A model generated the notes under the pieces. It made no database searches and was not told where the DNA came from. It saw only the letters and a program-made list of their open reading frames with translations. A program made the position numbers and the translations under genes. A stretch of 64,000 bases of DNA from Rhodothermales bacterium (GTDB taxonomy: Bacteria; Bacteroidota; Rhodothermia; Rhodothermales; JAHQVL01): positions 1-64,000 of the forward strand of contig JAWKNW010000014.1 in the NCBI GenBank assembly GCA_041391505.1, read 5' to 3'. Positions 1 to 11,409 of the stretch are shown here, piece by piece (within the stretch, counting starts at the first letter, position 1; every line of letters starts with the position of its first letter).

Positions 1-316
1 GGGAGGCGCTGCGCGCGTTGAACGCATCCATGTCGGCCACAGCCTGCTGCTGGCCGGCCGCGTCGTACATCTTCCCCATCACCAGGTCGATGAACATATC
101 CACCTTCACATCCAGCCCGCCCGGCGTGTCGGTGGCCGGCAGGAGGGTATCCACCAGCGAAGAAACCAGCCGGGCGTGATCCTCGCTCAGGAAGGTCGGC
201 TGCCAGCCGAGGCGGGGCTGCTGCTGGCAGGACTGCAGGAGGCCGAGCAGCGAGGTCGACAGCGCGGCGGAGCCGCCCAGCAGGGCCGTTTTTTTGAGTG
301 CTTCTCGTCGTTGCAT
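1..316 (-). CDS. Gluconate 2-dehydrogenase subunit 3-like protein, Tat-exported (partial)
   Basis: This is the N-terminal part of a small subunit of a membrane or periplasmic flavoprotein dehydrogenase; the rest lies beyond the left edge. The ATG is at 316. The protein begins MQRREALKKTALLGGSAAL, which has a twin-arginine pair followed by a hydrophobic stretch and then LLQSC, a possible lipobox, so it looks like a Tat-exported lipoprotein. The following segment, with SEDHARLVSSLVDTLLPATD and then DVKVDMFIDLVM, matches the gluconate 2-dehydrogenase subunit 3 family as I know it. It starts only 4 bases after the GMC gene stops, so the two are almost certainly co-transcribed and form one enzyme. 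A cytochrome c subunit could follow outside the window, which I cannot see. Confidence 0.85.
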   Translation of the reverse strand, partial: MQRREALKKTALLGGSAALSTSLLGLLQSCQQQPRLGWQPTFLSEDHARLVSSLVDTLLPATDTPGGLDVKVDMFIDLVMGKMYDAAGQQQAVADMDAFNARSAS

Positions 317-320
317 GGCC

Positions 321-2030
321 TTACAGGTTGGTTTTTTTCATTTCGTCGATGGCGTGGTGCGCCGCGCGCACGGTGAGCGCCATGTACGTGAGCGAGGGGT
401 TCACGCAGGAGTTGGACGTCATGCAGGCGCCGTCGGTCACGAAGACGTTGGGGACGGCGTGGATCTGGTTCGTGGCGTTCAGGACGGAGGTCTTTGGGTC
501 GCGCCCCATCCGCGCCGTGCCCATCTCGTGGATGCCGTAGCCCGGTTCGTGGCGGTTGTTGAACCCGACGATGTCCTGCAGGCCGGCTTTGTCGAGCATC
601 TCCACCGCATCCACTTCGATCTGCCGGTTGAGCGCCAGCTCGTTGTCCCGGTATTCGCAGTCGATCGCGAGCGTCGGCTGGCCCCACTTGTCGAGGCTGT
701 TGGTGTCGAGGGTCACCTGGTTGTCGTGATACGGGAGGCATTCGGCGAACCCGGTGATGAAGAACGTCCACGGCCCGGGGTCGGTGAGCAGCTGGTCCTT
801 GAACGCAGCGCCGAAGCCGTCCACGTTGGCGCCGCCGCCCCAGCCGGCCCGGCTGGCGCCGCCCTGGTAGCCGAAGCCACGGACGAACGTATCCGAGCGG
901 CTCTTTTCATCCACATTCCAGTAGCGCGGGATGTAGATGCCGTTGGGCCGGCGGCCTTTGTAATACATGTCCTCGTACCCCTCGAACCGGCCTATCGCGC
1001 CGACGCGGTAGGTGTGGTCCATGAGGTTGTGCCCCAGTTCGCCGCTGTCGTTGCCCATGCCGTTGGGGAAGCGGCTCGAGGTAGAGTTCAGCAGGATGCG
1101 CGTCGTGCTGAGGGTGGAGGCGTTGCAGAAGACGATCCGGGAGAAGTATTCCACCATTTCGCCCGTCTCGGCATCGATCACCCGCACGCCGGACGCTTTC
1201 CCCTTCGCGTCGTCGTAGATGATCGAGTGGGCGACGGAGAAGGGGCGGACGGTGAGGTTGCCCGTGGCGTTCGCCGCCGGCAGGGTGACGGAGGTGCTGC
1301 TGAAAAACGCGCTGAACGGGCATCCCTGGCTGCATTTGTTACGGGACTGGCATTTGCCGCGTCCGTTCATCGGCTCCGTCAGGTGCGCCACGCGCCCGAT
1401 GGTCATGTGCCGGCCCGGGAAGGCCTTTTCGATGCGGGCCCGGATGTCCTGCTCGACGCAGTTCAGCTCCATCGGCGGGAGGAAGTGGCTGTCCGGCAGG
1501 TGCGGCAGGCCGAGCGCCTCGCCGCTGATGCCGGCGTACTTCTCGACGTACGTGTACCACGGCTCGATGTCCCGGTACCGGATGGGCCAGTCGACGCCGT
1601 GGCCGTCCTTCGCGTTGGCCTCGAAGTCGAGGTCGCTCCAGCGGTAGGTTTGCCGGCCCCAGAGCTGCGAGCGCCCGCCCATCTGATGGGCGCGGACCCA
1701 CAGAAAGGGCTTCACTTCCGTATAGGGATCCTCTTCGTCGTCGGCGTAAAACATCTCGTTCGCCGCCCCGATGAACCCCGTTCGGATGCCCTTGTAGTGT
1801 TTCTTCTTCTGCTCGGGCGTGAGGCTTCCGCGCAGCTCGAAGTCCCACGGCTCCAGGTTCATCGTGGGGAAATCCTTGATGGGTTCGACGATGCGGCCGC
1901 GCTCCAGGACGAGCGTCTTGAGCCCCGCCTCGCACAGTTCCTTGGCCGCCCATCCTCCGCTCATTCCGGAGCCGATGACGATGGCGTCGTAGGTCATGTC
2001 CTGCCTGGCGTCGATGTTGTAATTTGGCAT
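321..2030 (-). CDS. GMC family FAD-dependent oxidoreductase
   Basis: The 569-residue protein is a flavoprotein dehydrogenase of the glucose-methanol-choline family, probably oxidising a sugar or alcohol in the periplasm. The FAD-binding Rossmann motif VIGSGMSGGWAAKE lies near residue 14. The C-terminal GMC signature contains HEMGTARMGRDP, the segment FVTDGACMTSNSCVNPSLT, and the usual NP pair. I chose the ATG at 2030 because it places the Rossmann motif at the N-terminus; the open frame runs further upstream but that part resembles nothing. No signal peptide is present, so export probably depends on the Tat-signal partner encoded 4 bases downstream. This hitchhiking is inferred from the family. 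The substrate cannot be assigned from sequence. Confidence 0.92.
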   Translation of the reverse strand: MPNYNIDARQDMTYDAIVIGSGMSGGWAAKELCEAGLKTLVLERGRIVEPIKDFPTMNLEPWDFELRGSLTPEQKKKHYKGIRTGFIGAANEMFYADDEEDPYTEVKPFLWVRAHQMGGRSQLWGRQTYRWSDLDFEANAKDGHGVDWPIRYRDIEPWYTYVEKYAGISGEALGLPHLPDSHFLPPMELNCVEQDIRARIEKAFPGRHMTIGRVAHLTEPMNGRGKCQSRNKCSQGCPFSAFFSSTSVTLPAANATGNLTVRPFSVAHSIIYDDAKGKASGVRVIDAETGEMVEYFSRIVFCNASTLSTTRILLNSTSSRFPNGMGNDSGELGHNLMDHTYRVGAIGRFEGYEDMYYKGRRPNGIYIPRYWNVDEKSRSDTFVRGFGYQGGASRAGWGGGANVDGFGAAFKDQLLTDPGPWTFFITGFAECLPYHDNQVTLDTNSLDKWGQPTLAIDCEYRDNELALNRQIEVDAVEMLDKAGLQDIVGFNNRHEPGYGIHEMGTARMGRDPKTSVLNATNQIHAVPNVFVTDGACMTSNSCVNPSLTYMALTVRAAHHAIDEMKKTNL

Positions 2031-2183
2031 GATGGTACCGCGTATCCAGTCCCGCGTGCATAGGGTCGATAGGGAACGTGGATCTAATGTAACACGGAGC
2101 GTGCAAATTGTCGCGCAGGAGAGAGGAAGTCTGGGGGCGATCGCATGCTCGTCGCCCGAGCGCAAGACCGGATGTGGTGGTTT

Positions 2184-2228
2184 GGGAGTATGGGCGTGGG
2201 GGCTTACGGCAGTAGCCCCCATACTCCC
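2184..2228. repeat. Intergenic inverted repeat built on GGGAGTATGGG
   Basis: The left arm GGGAGTAT (2184-2191) pairs with ATACTCCC (2221-2228), and GGGGGCT (2198-2204) pairs with AGCCCCC (2214-2220). Six bases of the left arm are left as a bulge and the loop is nine bases. It sits in the 251-bp spacer between two minus-strand genes, so it could act as a terminator for the permease gene, although no T-run follows. The same words recur at 11839-11907 and 37675-37764. Confidence 0.6.
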
Positions 2229-2281
2229 ATACCCCCGCACGTTCCACGCTTCTTTTCGAGCTTGCGGTGGCCCGGGTACGT

Positions 2282-4897
2282 CTATTCGTACCGCAGGCTC
2301 TCCACCGGATCCGCCTGCGCGGCCCGGACCGACTGGATACTGATCGTGGCGAGGGCGACGAACGCCACGCACGCGCCGGCCAGCGCGAACAACCCGGGGC
2401 CGACGTCGATTTGGAACGCGAAGTCTTCCAGCCAGCGCCGCACCCCGATATAGGCCAGCGGGATGGCGACGAGGAAGCCGAACGCGACGAGCTTGAGGAA
2501 GTGCATCGAGAGCAACACGAGGATGTCGGCCAGCGAGGCACCAAGCACCTTGCGCACGCCGATCTCCTTCGTTCGCCGCGACGCCACGAACGTGGTGAGC
2601 CCGAGCAATCCCAGGCACGCGATGAACAGCGCCAGCGCCGTGAAGTAGCCGATGAGGCGGCTCAGCCGGACGTCCGTCTCGTACATCTTGTTGTAGGCGT
2701 CGTCCAGGAACTCATACGCGAAGGGATATTCGGGGGAGAACGTTGCGAACGCCTTCTCGAGTGCAGAGAGGGTCTGTGGGAGGCCATCCGGGCGCACCTT
2801 GACCAGCACACGCTCGACATCCCTCGGGATGCCCGGGTAAAACGCGAGCGGTTCGATGGCCTGGTGGAGCGAGAGGAAATTGAAATCCTTCATCACCCCG
2901 ACGATCTGGAATTGTTGATTCCGGAACGTGAACCATTTCCCTGCGGCGGTCTCCCACCCGAGCTGCCGCCGCATCGTTTCGTTGATCACCATGGCGTTCG
3001 CGGCCCCTGCTGCACTGTCCGCGCCGAAGAAACGGCCTTCCACGAGTTCCATGCGAAACAGGTCGAAGAACTCCGGCTGCACGGGCATATGATATACCGA
3101 GATGTGATCGCCCTCCTGCGATCCCTCCCAGGTACGCGTGCCGGATTGAGATGAGATCTGTGTAGGATTGTACCAGGCACCCGTCACGGCCAGCACGTTC
3201 GGTTGGGATTCCAGAGCGGACTTCATCGCGGGGTAGCGCTCCCTGGCGGCCGGATCCTCGATCGGGATGGATAGCACATGCTCGCGATCGACACCGGTTT
3301 GTGCCGTCTGGATGTAGCGCATCTGCCGGCTCATGGCCATCGTCGCCACGAGAAGCACCGTCGTCGCGGCGAACTGCGCCACGACGAGGGCGTTGCGAAA
3401 CGATGCCCCGCTCATCCTGCCGGCGACGATGCCCTTCATCACGCCCAGCGGGGCGTGTCCGGACATCAAAAGCGCCGGGTAGCTGCCGGCGATGAGGCCG
3501 ACAAGCAGGGCGAGACCCACTCCCGTCAACACGAGTTTGTCCAGGTCTCCCGAAGCGAATGACATTTCACGCGCGGTCAGGGCGTTGAAGGCCGGCAGGC
3601 AGAGCGCAACGAGCAGCAGGGCGAGTCCCACCGCGACGACGGCGATCAGCATGGTTTCCGTCAAGAACTGCCCGACGAGTTGGGCCCGCCTGGCCCCCAT
3701 GACCTTGCGCACGCCCACCTCCCTGGCCCGCATCACGGACCGCGCCGTGGCCAGGTTCATGTAGTTGATGCAGGCGATGAGCAGGATCAGGAATCCGATC
3801 CACGAAAACAGGTAGACGTACCGGATGTCGCCATTGGCTCCCAGCTCGAAATTGAGATGCGAACGCAGGTGGATGTCCTTCAACGGTTGCGGGAAGTAAA
3901 TCGGAATACGACCGGGTTGCTCCTTGTAATACGCGATCTCGCCCAGTCTGTCCTGCGCCAGCGCCACCAGGTTGGTCGCGAACGCCGATACATCGGATCC
4001 CGGCTGGAGACTGACATACGTGCGATAATTGTTGCTGTCCCAGTCGCCTCTGGCGAGGTGCTCTACATACCGATCCCACGAGCGCATGGAGAGCAAAAAA
4101 TCGAACGAGATGTGGCTGTTCGGAGGAGGATCCGAAACGATGCCGGTGACCGTCAGCGAGTGCGAACGGCCCGACTCCAGGCGCGTGACCGTCTGGCCGA
4201 TCGGATCCGTCGCCCCGAAATAGGCCCGGGCGAGGGAGGTGGTCAGGACGATCGAGCCGGGTTCTGCCAGCGCCGTGCGCGTATCTCCGGCCACCAGCTC
4301 GAAGGAAAACACGTCGAAAAAATGCGCGGTTGCATACAGGCCCTTCTCGCTGAATCGCGCGTCTGCTATGCGGAGCAACGCGTCGACCGGGACGAGCTGC
4401 GTGGCGTATTCGACCTCCGGAAATTCGTCCATCAACGCCGGCGCGAGCGGCGCCGATGTCACAGTGAATTGGTTGGTCCCGAGGTAATTGGAATCGGGGT
4501 CTTCCTTCGCGATCCGGAAGATGCGGTCGGCCTTCTCGTGGAACCGGTCGTAGCTCAGCTCGAACCGGACGAACAGCGCGATCAGGATGAAGCCGGCCAG
4601 CCCGACCGTGAGCCCCAGCCCGTTGACGAGCGCGTACCCCTTGTGTTTGCCCAGCGCGCGCAGCGCCATCTTGAGGTGGTTCTTCCACATGGCCATGCTC
4701 CAGTATAACGCTCGCATCAAGAGCGGGAAAAAAGACAGGAGGACCTGATGCCAGTACCAGCGTTGCGCGCGCCGGACGCCCACTCGCCTGAACTGATAGC
4801 GAAACGTCTCCTCCAGATCGCCGAGCACGTGCGCTCGGTCGACAGGGTGGAGCACGGTGAGGAGCAGCCAGCGGGCGAGGGACGGTGGCGTCGGCAT
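2282..4897 (-). CDS. Orphan FtsX/MacB-type ABC transporter permease with N-terminal prefix domain
   Basis: The 871-residue inner-membrane protein has a short soluble prefix (about residues 1-65, containing LGDLEETFRYQFRR), then two FtsX-like units. Each unit has one helix, a large extracytoplasmic MacB-like domain and three further helices. The first three-helix cluster contains ARSVMRAREVGVRKVMGARR and the second contains SRRTKEIGVRKVLGAS, the paired cytoplasmic motifs typical of FtsX permeases. This layout matches the duplicated orphan permeases first noted in Acidobacteria. No ATPase gene is adjacent, so its energising partner is either encoded elsewhere or absent. The ATG at 4897 fits the family start. 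The substrate is unknown; such proteins may move lipoproteins, peptides or drugs, or may work as mechanotransmitters. Confidence 0.88.
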   Translation of the reverse strand: MPTPPSLARWLLLTVLHPVDRAHVLGDLEETFRYQFRRVGVRRAQRWYWHQVLLSFFPLLMRALYWSMAMWKNHLKMALRALGKHKGYALVNGLGLTVGLAGFILIALFVRFELSYDRFHEKADRIFRIAKEDPDSNYLGTNQFTVTSAPLAPALMDEFPEVEYATQLVPVDALLRIADARFSEKGLYATAHFFDVFSFELVAGDTRTALAEPGSIVLTTSLARAYFGATDPIGQTVTRLESGRSHSLTVTGIVSDPPPNSHISFDFLLSMRSWDRYVEHLARGDWDSNNYRTYVSLQPGSDVSAFATNLVALAQDRLGEIAYYKEQPGRIPIYFPQPLKDIHLRSHLNFELGANGDIRYVYLFSWIGFLILLIACINYMNLATARSVMRAREVGVRKVMGARRAQLVGQFLTETMLIAVVAVGLALLLVALCLPAFNALTAREMSFASGDLDKLVLTGVGLALLVGLIAGSYPALLMSGHAPLGVMKGIVAGRMSGASFRNALVVAQFAATTVLLVATMAMSRQMRYIQTAQTGVDREHVLSIPIEDPAARERYPAMKSALESQPNVLAVTGAWYNPTQISSQSGTRTWEGSQEGDHISVYHMPVQPEFFDLFRMELVEGRFFGADSAAGAANAMVINETMRRQLGWETAAGKWFTFRNQQFQIVGVMKDFNFLSLHQAIEPLAFYPGIPRDVERVLVKVRPDGLPQTLSALEKAFATFSPEYPFAYEFLDDAYNKMYETDVRLSRLIGYFTALALFIACLGLLGLTTFVASRRTKEIGVRKVLGASLADILVLLSMHFLKLVAFGFLVAIPLAYIGVRRWLEDFAFQIDVGPGLFALAGACVAFVALATISIQSVRAAQADPVESLRYE

Positions 4898-5185
4898 AGG
4901 CGGTGTACGTCGGCATCAGGGATGACGTCTCGCCGGCCGAGAGCTTCTGGTCCCGCTGCGCGACGGTCAGGCAGGGGTACGGCCGCGAATCCTATATGTT
5001 ACTGAAAAGGTAATAAATAAAACACGCCGGGTGCAAACGTATGTCATGGCGAGTGTAGTACGACGCCGTGAGCCGGCTCGTGTCCACGAATTGCGTGGTG
5101 ACGCCGGCGACGATGGCCGGCTCCTAGGGTTCGGCTTCAAGGGCAAACCGGACACGATGGGGCCGCGTGTCGAATGAGGCGCAGG

Positions 5186-7258
<2,073 letters not shown>

Positions 7259-7443
7259 CGGGGGCGGCCCCTCACGTAGTGCGCGAGCAGAATAAGTGCT
7301 AGTAGGATCGACCGTGCGCCACGGTTCTGAAGCATGCGTTGATGAAATGTCGATGAGACGTCCTGCAAGGTTTATCAAGCATTTAACAACGGAAAGCGCT
7401 TTTTTTGGTACGCTCGCTTGCAAACCATTCTGCGTGCGCATTC

Positions 7444-10005
7444 ATGACCTACCCCGCCTCTCTAATCTACGTTTTCGGCCTCGCGCTCTGCTGCGCCGGC
7501 CCGGCGCTTGCCGTTTCACCGCAGACCCAGGATCCCGCGCGTTCGCTACGCGCCCACCCCGCCGGCGATGCCGTCATCGAAGTCGACGGCTTCCTCGACG
7601 AGCCGGTATGGGCCGAAGCGGAGGTCGTGACCGACTTTCTCCAGTTCGAACCCGTCGACGGCGCGGCGTCGGGGCAGCGGACGGAGGTGCGGGTCGTGTA
7701 CGGATCGAGCAGCCTGTACGTCGGCGCGACCCTGTTCGACGACAATCCCGCCGCCATCGAGGCGGCGCTCGGCCGGCGCGACGAGTACAACCGGGCCGAC
7801 TGGTTCCTCGTGGCGATCGACTCGTATTTCGACAAAAAGACGGCCTACACGTTCGGCGTCAACGCCGCCGGCGTGCAGATGGACGCCATCCAGACGAGCA
7901 ACCGGCGTTCGGGCCTCGGGAACGCCGCCAACCCGGGCGGCGACCTGTCGTGGGACGCCATCTGGCTGGCCACGCCGCGCATCGGTCCGGACGGCTGGAC
8001 GGTCGAGATGCGCATCCCCTACAGCATGCTCCGTTTCCCGGAGCGTCCGCAGCAGACGTGGGGCATCCAGTTCACCCGCGTCATCCCGCGCCTCGGCGAG
8101 CAGTCCGAGTGGCCCTACATCCCCCGCGGCGAGCGCACCAACCTCGTCGCCCGGTTCGGGGAGCTGACCGACCTCAACGGCGTCCATCCCCGGCGCAACA
8201 TCCAGATCACCCCGTACACCCTGAGCCGGCTCCAGCGCAACGAAGATCCGGCGTCGCCGGGGGATCGCGTCGGCGAGCGCTCGCTCGATGTCGGCGGCGA
8301 CCTCAAGGTCGGTCTCGGCCCCAACGTGACGTTCGACGCCACGATCAATCCCGACTTCGGGCAGGTCGAGTCCGATCCCTCCGTCCTCAACCTCACCGCC
8401 TTCGAGATCGTCTTCCAGGAGCGCCGGCCCTTCTTCCTCGAAGGGATGCAGATTTACGACTTCGACGTGGGCCCCGCGCAGATGCCCTATACCCGGCGCA
8501 TCGGCGCGCAGGCCCCCATCATCGGGGCGGCGAAGCTCTCCGGGCGGACCGAGAGCGGCCTCTCGTTCGGGCTGCTCGGCGCGACCACCGGCGACGACTT
8601 CGACCCGTCGCAGCAATACGGCGTCGCCCGCGTCACCCAGCAGCTGGGCGACTTCTCGCGCATTGGTGCGATCGTGACCGGCTTCGGCGGGCCCGGCAGC
8701 GCAGACGACAGCCGGCTCCACAGCTACTTCAGCGGCATCGACTACGACTTCCGCTTCCGCGAAAACATGTACAGCGTGGAAGGCTTTATCGGGACGACGC
8801 GTCGCCGGCAGACCGAATTCGATGTGTTCGCCGAAAACGGCTTCGGCGGCAAGATGCTCTGGCGGAAACGCCGCGGCCGGTTCACCGGCTTCGGTGGGGC
8901 CGAGGGATTCGACGAACACTTCGTGATCACGGACATCGGGCTGCTCCGGCAAAACAACTACGTGGCCTTTCCGCTGCGTCTGGCCTACGACCTCAACGGA
9001 GGCCAGCCGTTCGGCCCGTTCCTCCGCGCGACGCTCGGAGACTTCGGGATGCAGCAGGTCTCGCTCAGCAACGGCCTCGATCTGGGGCAGCGCCATAATT
9101 TCTCGCTGCAGGGGTTGCTCAAGGGCTTCCGGCAGTTCAACGTGTCGGCGCTGTTCGAGAACGTGTTCGGCGGCTACGATATCTACGAAACACGCGGCCA
9201 GCTGCCGTGGGTCAAACCCTTCGTGCTCGGATTCGAGGCGGAGGTGGCCACCGACCAGCGGCGCGCGTGGCAGGTAGAGCCCTCGGTGATGCTGTCGCGC
9301 GTCGACAACGGAGGCCGGCTCTACGGTTTCGGTCTCGGCGGCATGGCCACGCTGGGCTCGCGCGTGTCGCTCTCGGGCACGGTCGACGGGGTCTGGGAGG
9401 ACGATGTGGTGGCCTGGGCGGCCAACGAGGCGTTTCGCGACACGGACACCGGCTGGCTGATCGGCGGCGAGTCCGGCAATCCGGATCTGGCGTCGACCGA
9501 CTTCGTCCGTTTCGACGACCGGGGCCAGCTCGATGCCGCCTTCGCCGGCCGGGCGCCCCTGGCGGCCGATCGGTACTACGCCTCCGTCTTCGGCCGGCGG
9601 GATACCCGCTCGATGGACCTCACCCTGCGCAGCACCGTCACCTTTACACCGAAGCTGTCCGTTCAGGTTTACAGTCAGCTTTTTCTGGCGCGCGGGCGGT
9701 ACGACACGTTCGAACTGTTGCGCGACCGCGACACCCTCGTGCCGTTCGATGCCTACCCGAAGCGGAACGAGTTCGCGTTCAGCACGCTGACCTCGAACGT
9801 CGTGCTCCGCTGGGAATACCGGCCGGGCTCGACGCTGTTTGTCGTCTGGACCCACGGCCGGCGCACCGACGACGTCCTCAACCCGCTCGCGCCGTGGTTC
9901 GATTCGCCGTACGACCGCTCGATAGGCGGGCAAATCGATGATACATTCGGTATTATTCCAACGAACGTGTTTTTGGTTAAATTGAGCTACGCGTTCCTGA
10001 ATTGA
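7444..10005 (+). CDS. DUF5916 outer-membrane protein with N-terminal CBM9-like domain
   Basis: The 853-residue protein starts with a signal peptide (MTYPASLIYVFGLALCCAGP, cleavage near AVS). A domain resembling carbohydrate-binding family 9 follows at about residues 35-220, with the phrases IEVDGFLDEPVWAEA and RVVYGSSSLYVGATLFD. The remainder matches the DUF5916 family, including FNPDFGQVE-like and ERRPFFLEG phrases (here INPDFGQVESDPS and FQERRPFFLEGMQ). The C-terminus ends FLVKLSYAFLN, an alternating pattern with a terminal aromatic residue as in outer-membrane barrels. I infer an outer-membrane beta-barrel of unknown function, possibly linked to carbohydrate handling. The ATG at 7444 gives a clean signal peptide. 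The 185-bp spacer to the divergent kinase gene must hold both promoters. Confidence 0.85.
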   Translation: MTYPASLIYVFGLALCCAGPALAVSPQTQDPARSLRAHPAGDAVIEVDGFLDEPVWAEAEVVTDFLQFEPVDGAASGQRTEVRVVYGSSSLYVGATLFDDNPAAIEAALGRRDEYNRADWFLVAIDSYFDKKTAYTFGVNAAGVQMDAIQTSNRRSGLGNAANPGGDLSWDAIWLATPRIGPDGWTVEMRIPYSMLRFPERPQQTWGIQFTRVIPRLGEQSEWPYIPRGERTNLVARFGELTDLNGVHPRRNIQITPYTLSRLQRNEDPASPGDRVGERSLDVGGDLKVGLGPNVTFDATINPDFGQVESDPSVLNLTAFEIVFQERRPFFLEGMQIYDFDVGPAQMPYTRRIGAQAPIIGAAKLSGRTESGLSFGLLGATTGDDFDPSQQYGVARVTQQLGDFSRIGAIVTGFGGPGSADDSRLHSYFSGIDYDFRFRENMYSVEGFIGTTRRRQTEFDVFAENGFGGKMLWRKRRGRFTGFGGAEGFDEHFVITDIGLLRQNNYVAFPLRLAYDLNGGQPFGPFLRATLGDFGMQQVSLSNGLDLGQRHNFSLQGLLKGFRQFNVSALFENVFGGYDIYETRGQLPWVKPFVLGFEAEVATDQRRAWQVEPSVMLSRVDNGGRLYGFGLGGMATLGSRVSLSGTVDGVWEDDVVAWAANEAFRDTDTGWLIGGESGNPDLASTDFVRFDDRGQLDAAFAGRAPLAADRYYASVFGRRDTRSMDLTLRSTVTFTPKLSVQVYSQLFLARGRYDTFELLRDRDTLVPFDAYPKRNEFAFSTLTSNVVLRWEYRPGSTLFVVWTHGRRTDDVLNPLAPWFDSPYDRSIGGQIDDTFGIIPTNVFLVKLSYAFLN

Positions 10006-10018
10006 CGCCCCATACCCC

Positions 10019-10855
10019 ATGAAAGCCAACCACATCCTCCTTCGTATCGTGATCGCCCTGGCGGTCCTTTTCGCCGCCGCTTCGCCGGCCGCGGCCCAGA
10101 AAGTCCAGCTCGGCGAGGTGCTCGTCGTGAACACGCCCTTCGTCAAGCCCGGCATCGACGCCGAGGCGTTCGAGCAGGACGTGCTCACGCGGGTCATGCC
10201 GGCGTGGAAAGGCCTCGGCAAAAATACCGAAGCCCACTTCTTCCGGGCGGACCGGGGCAAGGGGGCGGGGCGGTACTGGCAGGTCTGGAGCTTCCGGACG
10301 GCGAAGGCGCGCCAGGCCTCGATGCCGGCCATCGCCGGGATGGGTTTCTCCGACAGCATCCGCCAGAAGCTCGGGCCGGCGACGACCCTTTCCCCGGAGT
10401 ACATCGCTGCCAGCGGCGGGTATACGGATTTTGAACTGATTGGCGCCGACAAGATCAAGAAGCTCCCGCAGGTCGAGCTGCTCGGCGTGCACTACATCCA
10501 CATCATCCCCGAGAAACGCGAGGATTTCGAGCGCTTCGTGCGCGACAAGCTGCATCCCGCCGTCGTCAACAAGATTCCCGGCATGGATCTGCTCTACTAC
10601 AAGGGCGTCCGTGGCGAACTCGCCGGCCGCTACCTGCTCATCTTCGCCATCAAGACGGACGCCGACCGCGCCCGCTACTGGCCGACCGGCTCCTCGGAGA
10701 CCCAGACGCTGAAAGACGAATTCGCGCCGCTGAAAGATCTGGCGCAGGAACTCAAGACCTACGAGGTCGAGGGCACCTACCTGCCCGAGTCATCGGGCGC
10801 GGCCGCCCAGATTTTCGAAAGCCTCGAATGGACCGATTTCGCCATCCTGAAGTAG
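10019..10855 (+). CDS. Secreted protein with two related alpha/beta domains, function unknown
   Basis: I do not recognise a named family for this 278-residue protein. It has a clear signal peptide ending AAASPAAAQ. The mature part looks like an internal duplication. One half begins near LGEVLVVNTPFVKPG, the second near LLGVHYIHIIPEKRED, and each strand is followed by a helix of the type FEQDVLTRVMPAW or FERFVRDKLHPAV. The pattern resembles ferredoxin-like dimeric alpha/beta barrels, but that is inference. It lies 13 bases after the DUF5916 gene and 20 bases before the DinB-like gene on the same strand, so the three probably form an operon. Confidence 0.75.
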   Translation: MKANHILLRIVIALAVLFAAASPAAAQKVQLGEVLVVNTPFVKPGIDAEAFEQDVLTRVMPAWKGLGKNTEAHFFRADRGKGAGRYWQVWSFRTAKARQASMPAIAGMGFSDSIRQKLGPATTLSPEYIAASGGYTDFELIGADKIKKLPQVELLGVHYIHIIPEKREDFERFVRDKLHPAVVNKIPGMDLLYYKGVRGELAGRYLLIFAIKTDADRARYWPTGSSETQTLKDEFAPLKDLAQELKTYEVEGTYLPESSGAAAQIFESLEWTDFAILK

Positions 10856-10875
10856 CCCCCGATTCCCGATCCCGC

Positions 10876-11400
10876 ATGTACACCCTCGACCTGATCCGCG
10901 ACTTCCACACCCACATGCAATGGGCCGACGCCGAAGTATGGAACGCCGTGTCGGCCTGCGACGCCGCGGCGGATGACGCGGCGATCCGTGGGCTGCTCTT
11001 TCATATTCACTTCACCCAGGACGCGTTTTGCAGCGTGTGGGAGAAGCGCGAGGTCGTATTTCGGGAGGCGAGCGCGTTTGCTTCGTTGCCCCCGCTATAC
11101 GCCTGGTGCCGCCCGATCCATCAGCGGATCGTGGCGGTGGTCGACGAACTGGATGAAGACGACCTGCTGACGCCGAATCCCCTGCCGTGGGTCAAGTATT
11201 TCGCCCGCAGCCGGGGCAAGGAGGCGGAGATGACGACGCTGGGCGACACGCTGGCGCAGCTTGCGATGCACAGCCTGTATCATCGCGGCCAGGTGAACAA
11301 GCGGCTCCGGGAGCTGGGCGGCGAGCCGCCGCTGGTGGACTACATCGCGTGGATCTGGATGGGCCGGCCGGCGCCGGCGTGGGGAGCCACATCGACCTGA
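10876..11400 (+). CDS. DinB family (four-helix bundle) protein
   Basis: The predicted 174-residue protein has the layout of the DinB/YfiT superfamily. An N-terminal helix contains HTHMQWADAEVW, a second contains LLFHIHFTQDAF, and a third carries LAMHSLYHRGQVNKRLRELG. The spaced histidines are the usual metal ligands of the fold. Members include thiol-dependent transferases and proteins of unknown role, so a specific reaction cannot be given. I preferred the ATG at 10876 to one 48 bases upstream because that earlier start would overlap the preceding gene and add an arginine-rich tail. It is the last gene of a probable three-gene unit starting at 7444. Confidence 0.85.
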   Translation: MYTLDLIRDFHTHMQWADAEVWNAVSACDAAADDAAIRGLLFHIHFTQDAFCSVWEKREVVFREASAFASLPPLYAWCRPIHQRIVAVVDELDEDDLLTPNPLPWVKYFARSRGKEAEMTTLGDTLAQLAMHSLYHRGQVNKRLRELGGEPPLVDYIAWIWMGRPAPAWGATST

Positions 11401-11409
11401 GCGCACCGC

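Noticed and set aside
294..2063. Open frame of 589 codons on the plus strand across the GMC gene
   Set aside because: It is the antisense shadow of the GMC gene, caused by high GC at third positions; its protein is His/Val/Arg-rich and resembles no family.
4967..5155. 62-residue minus-strand frame upstream of the orphan permease
   Set aside because: It has no recognisable features, weak start context and Arg/Ser/Pro-rich composition; the region is better read as a promoter-containing spacer.
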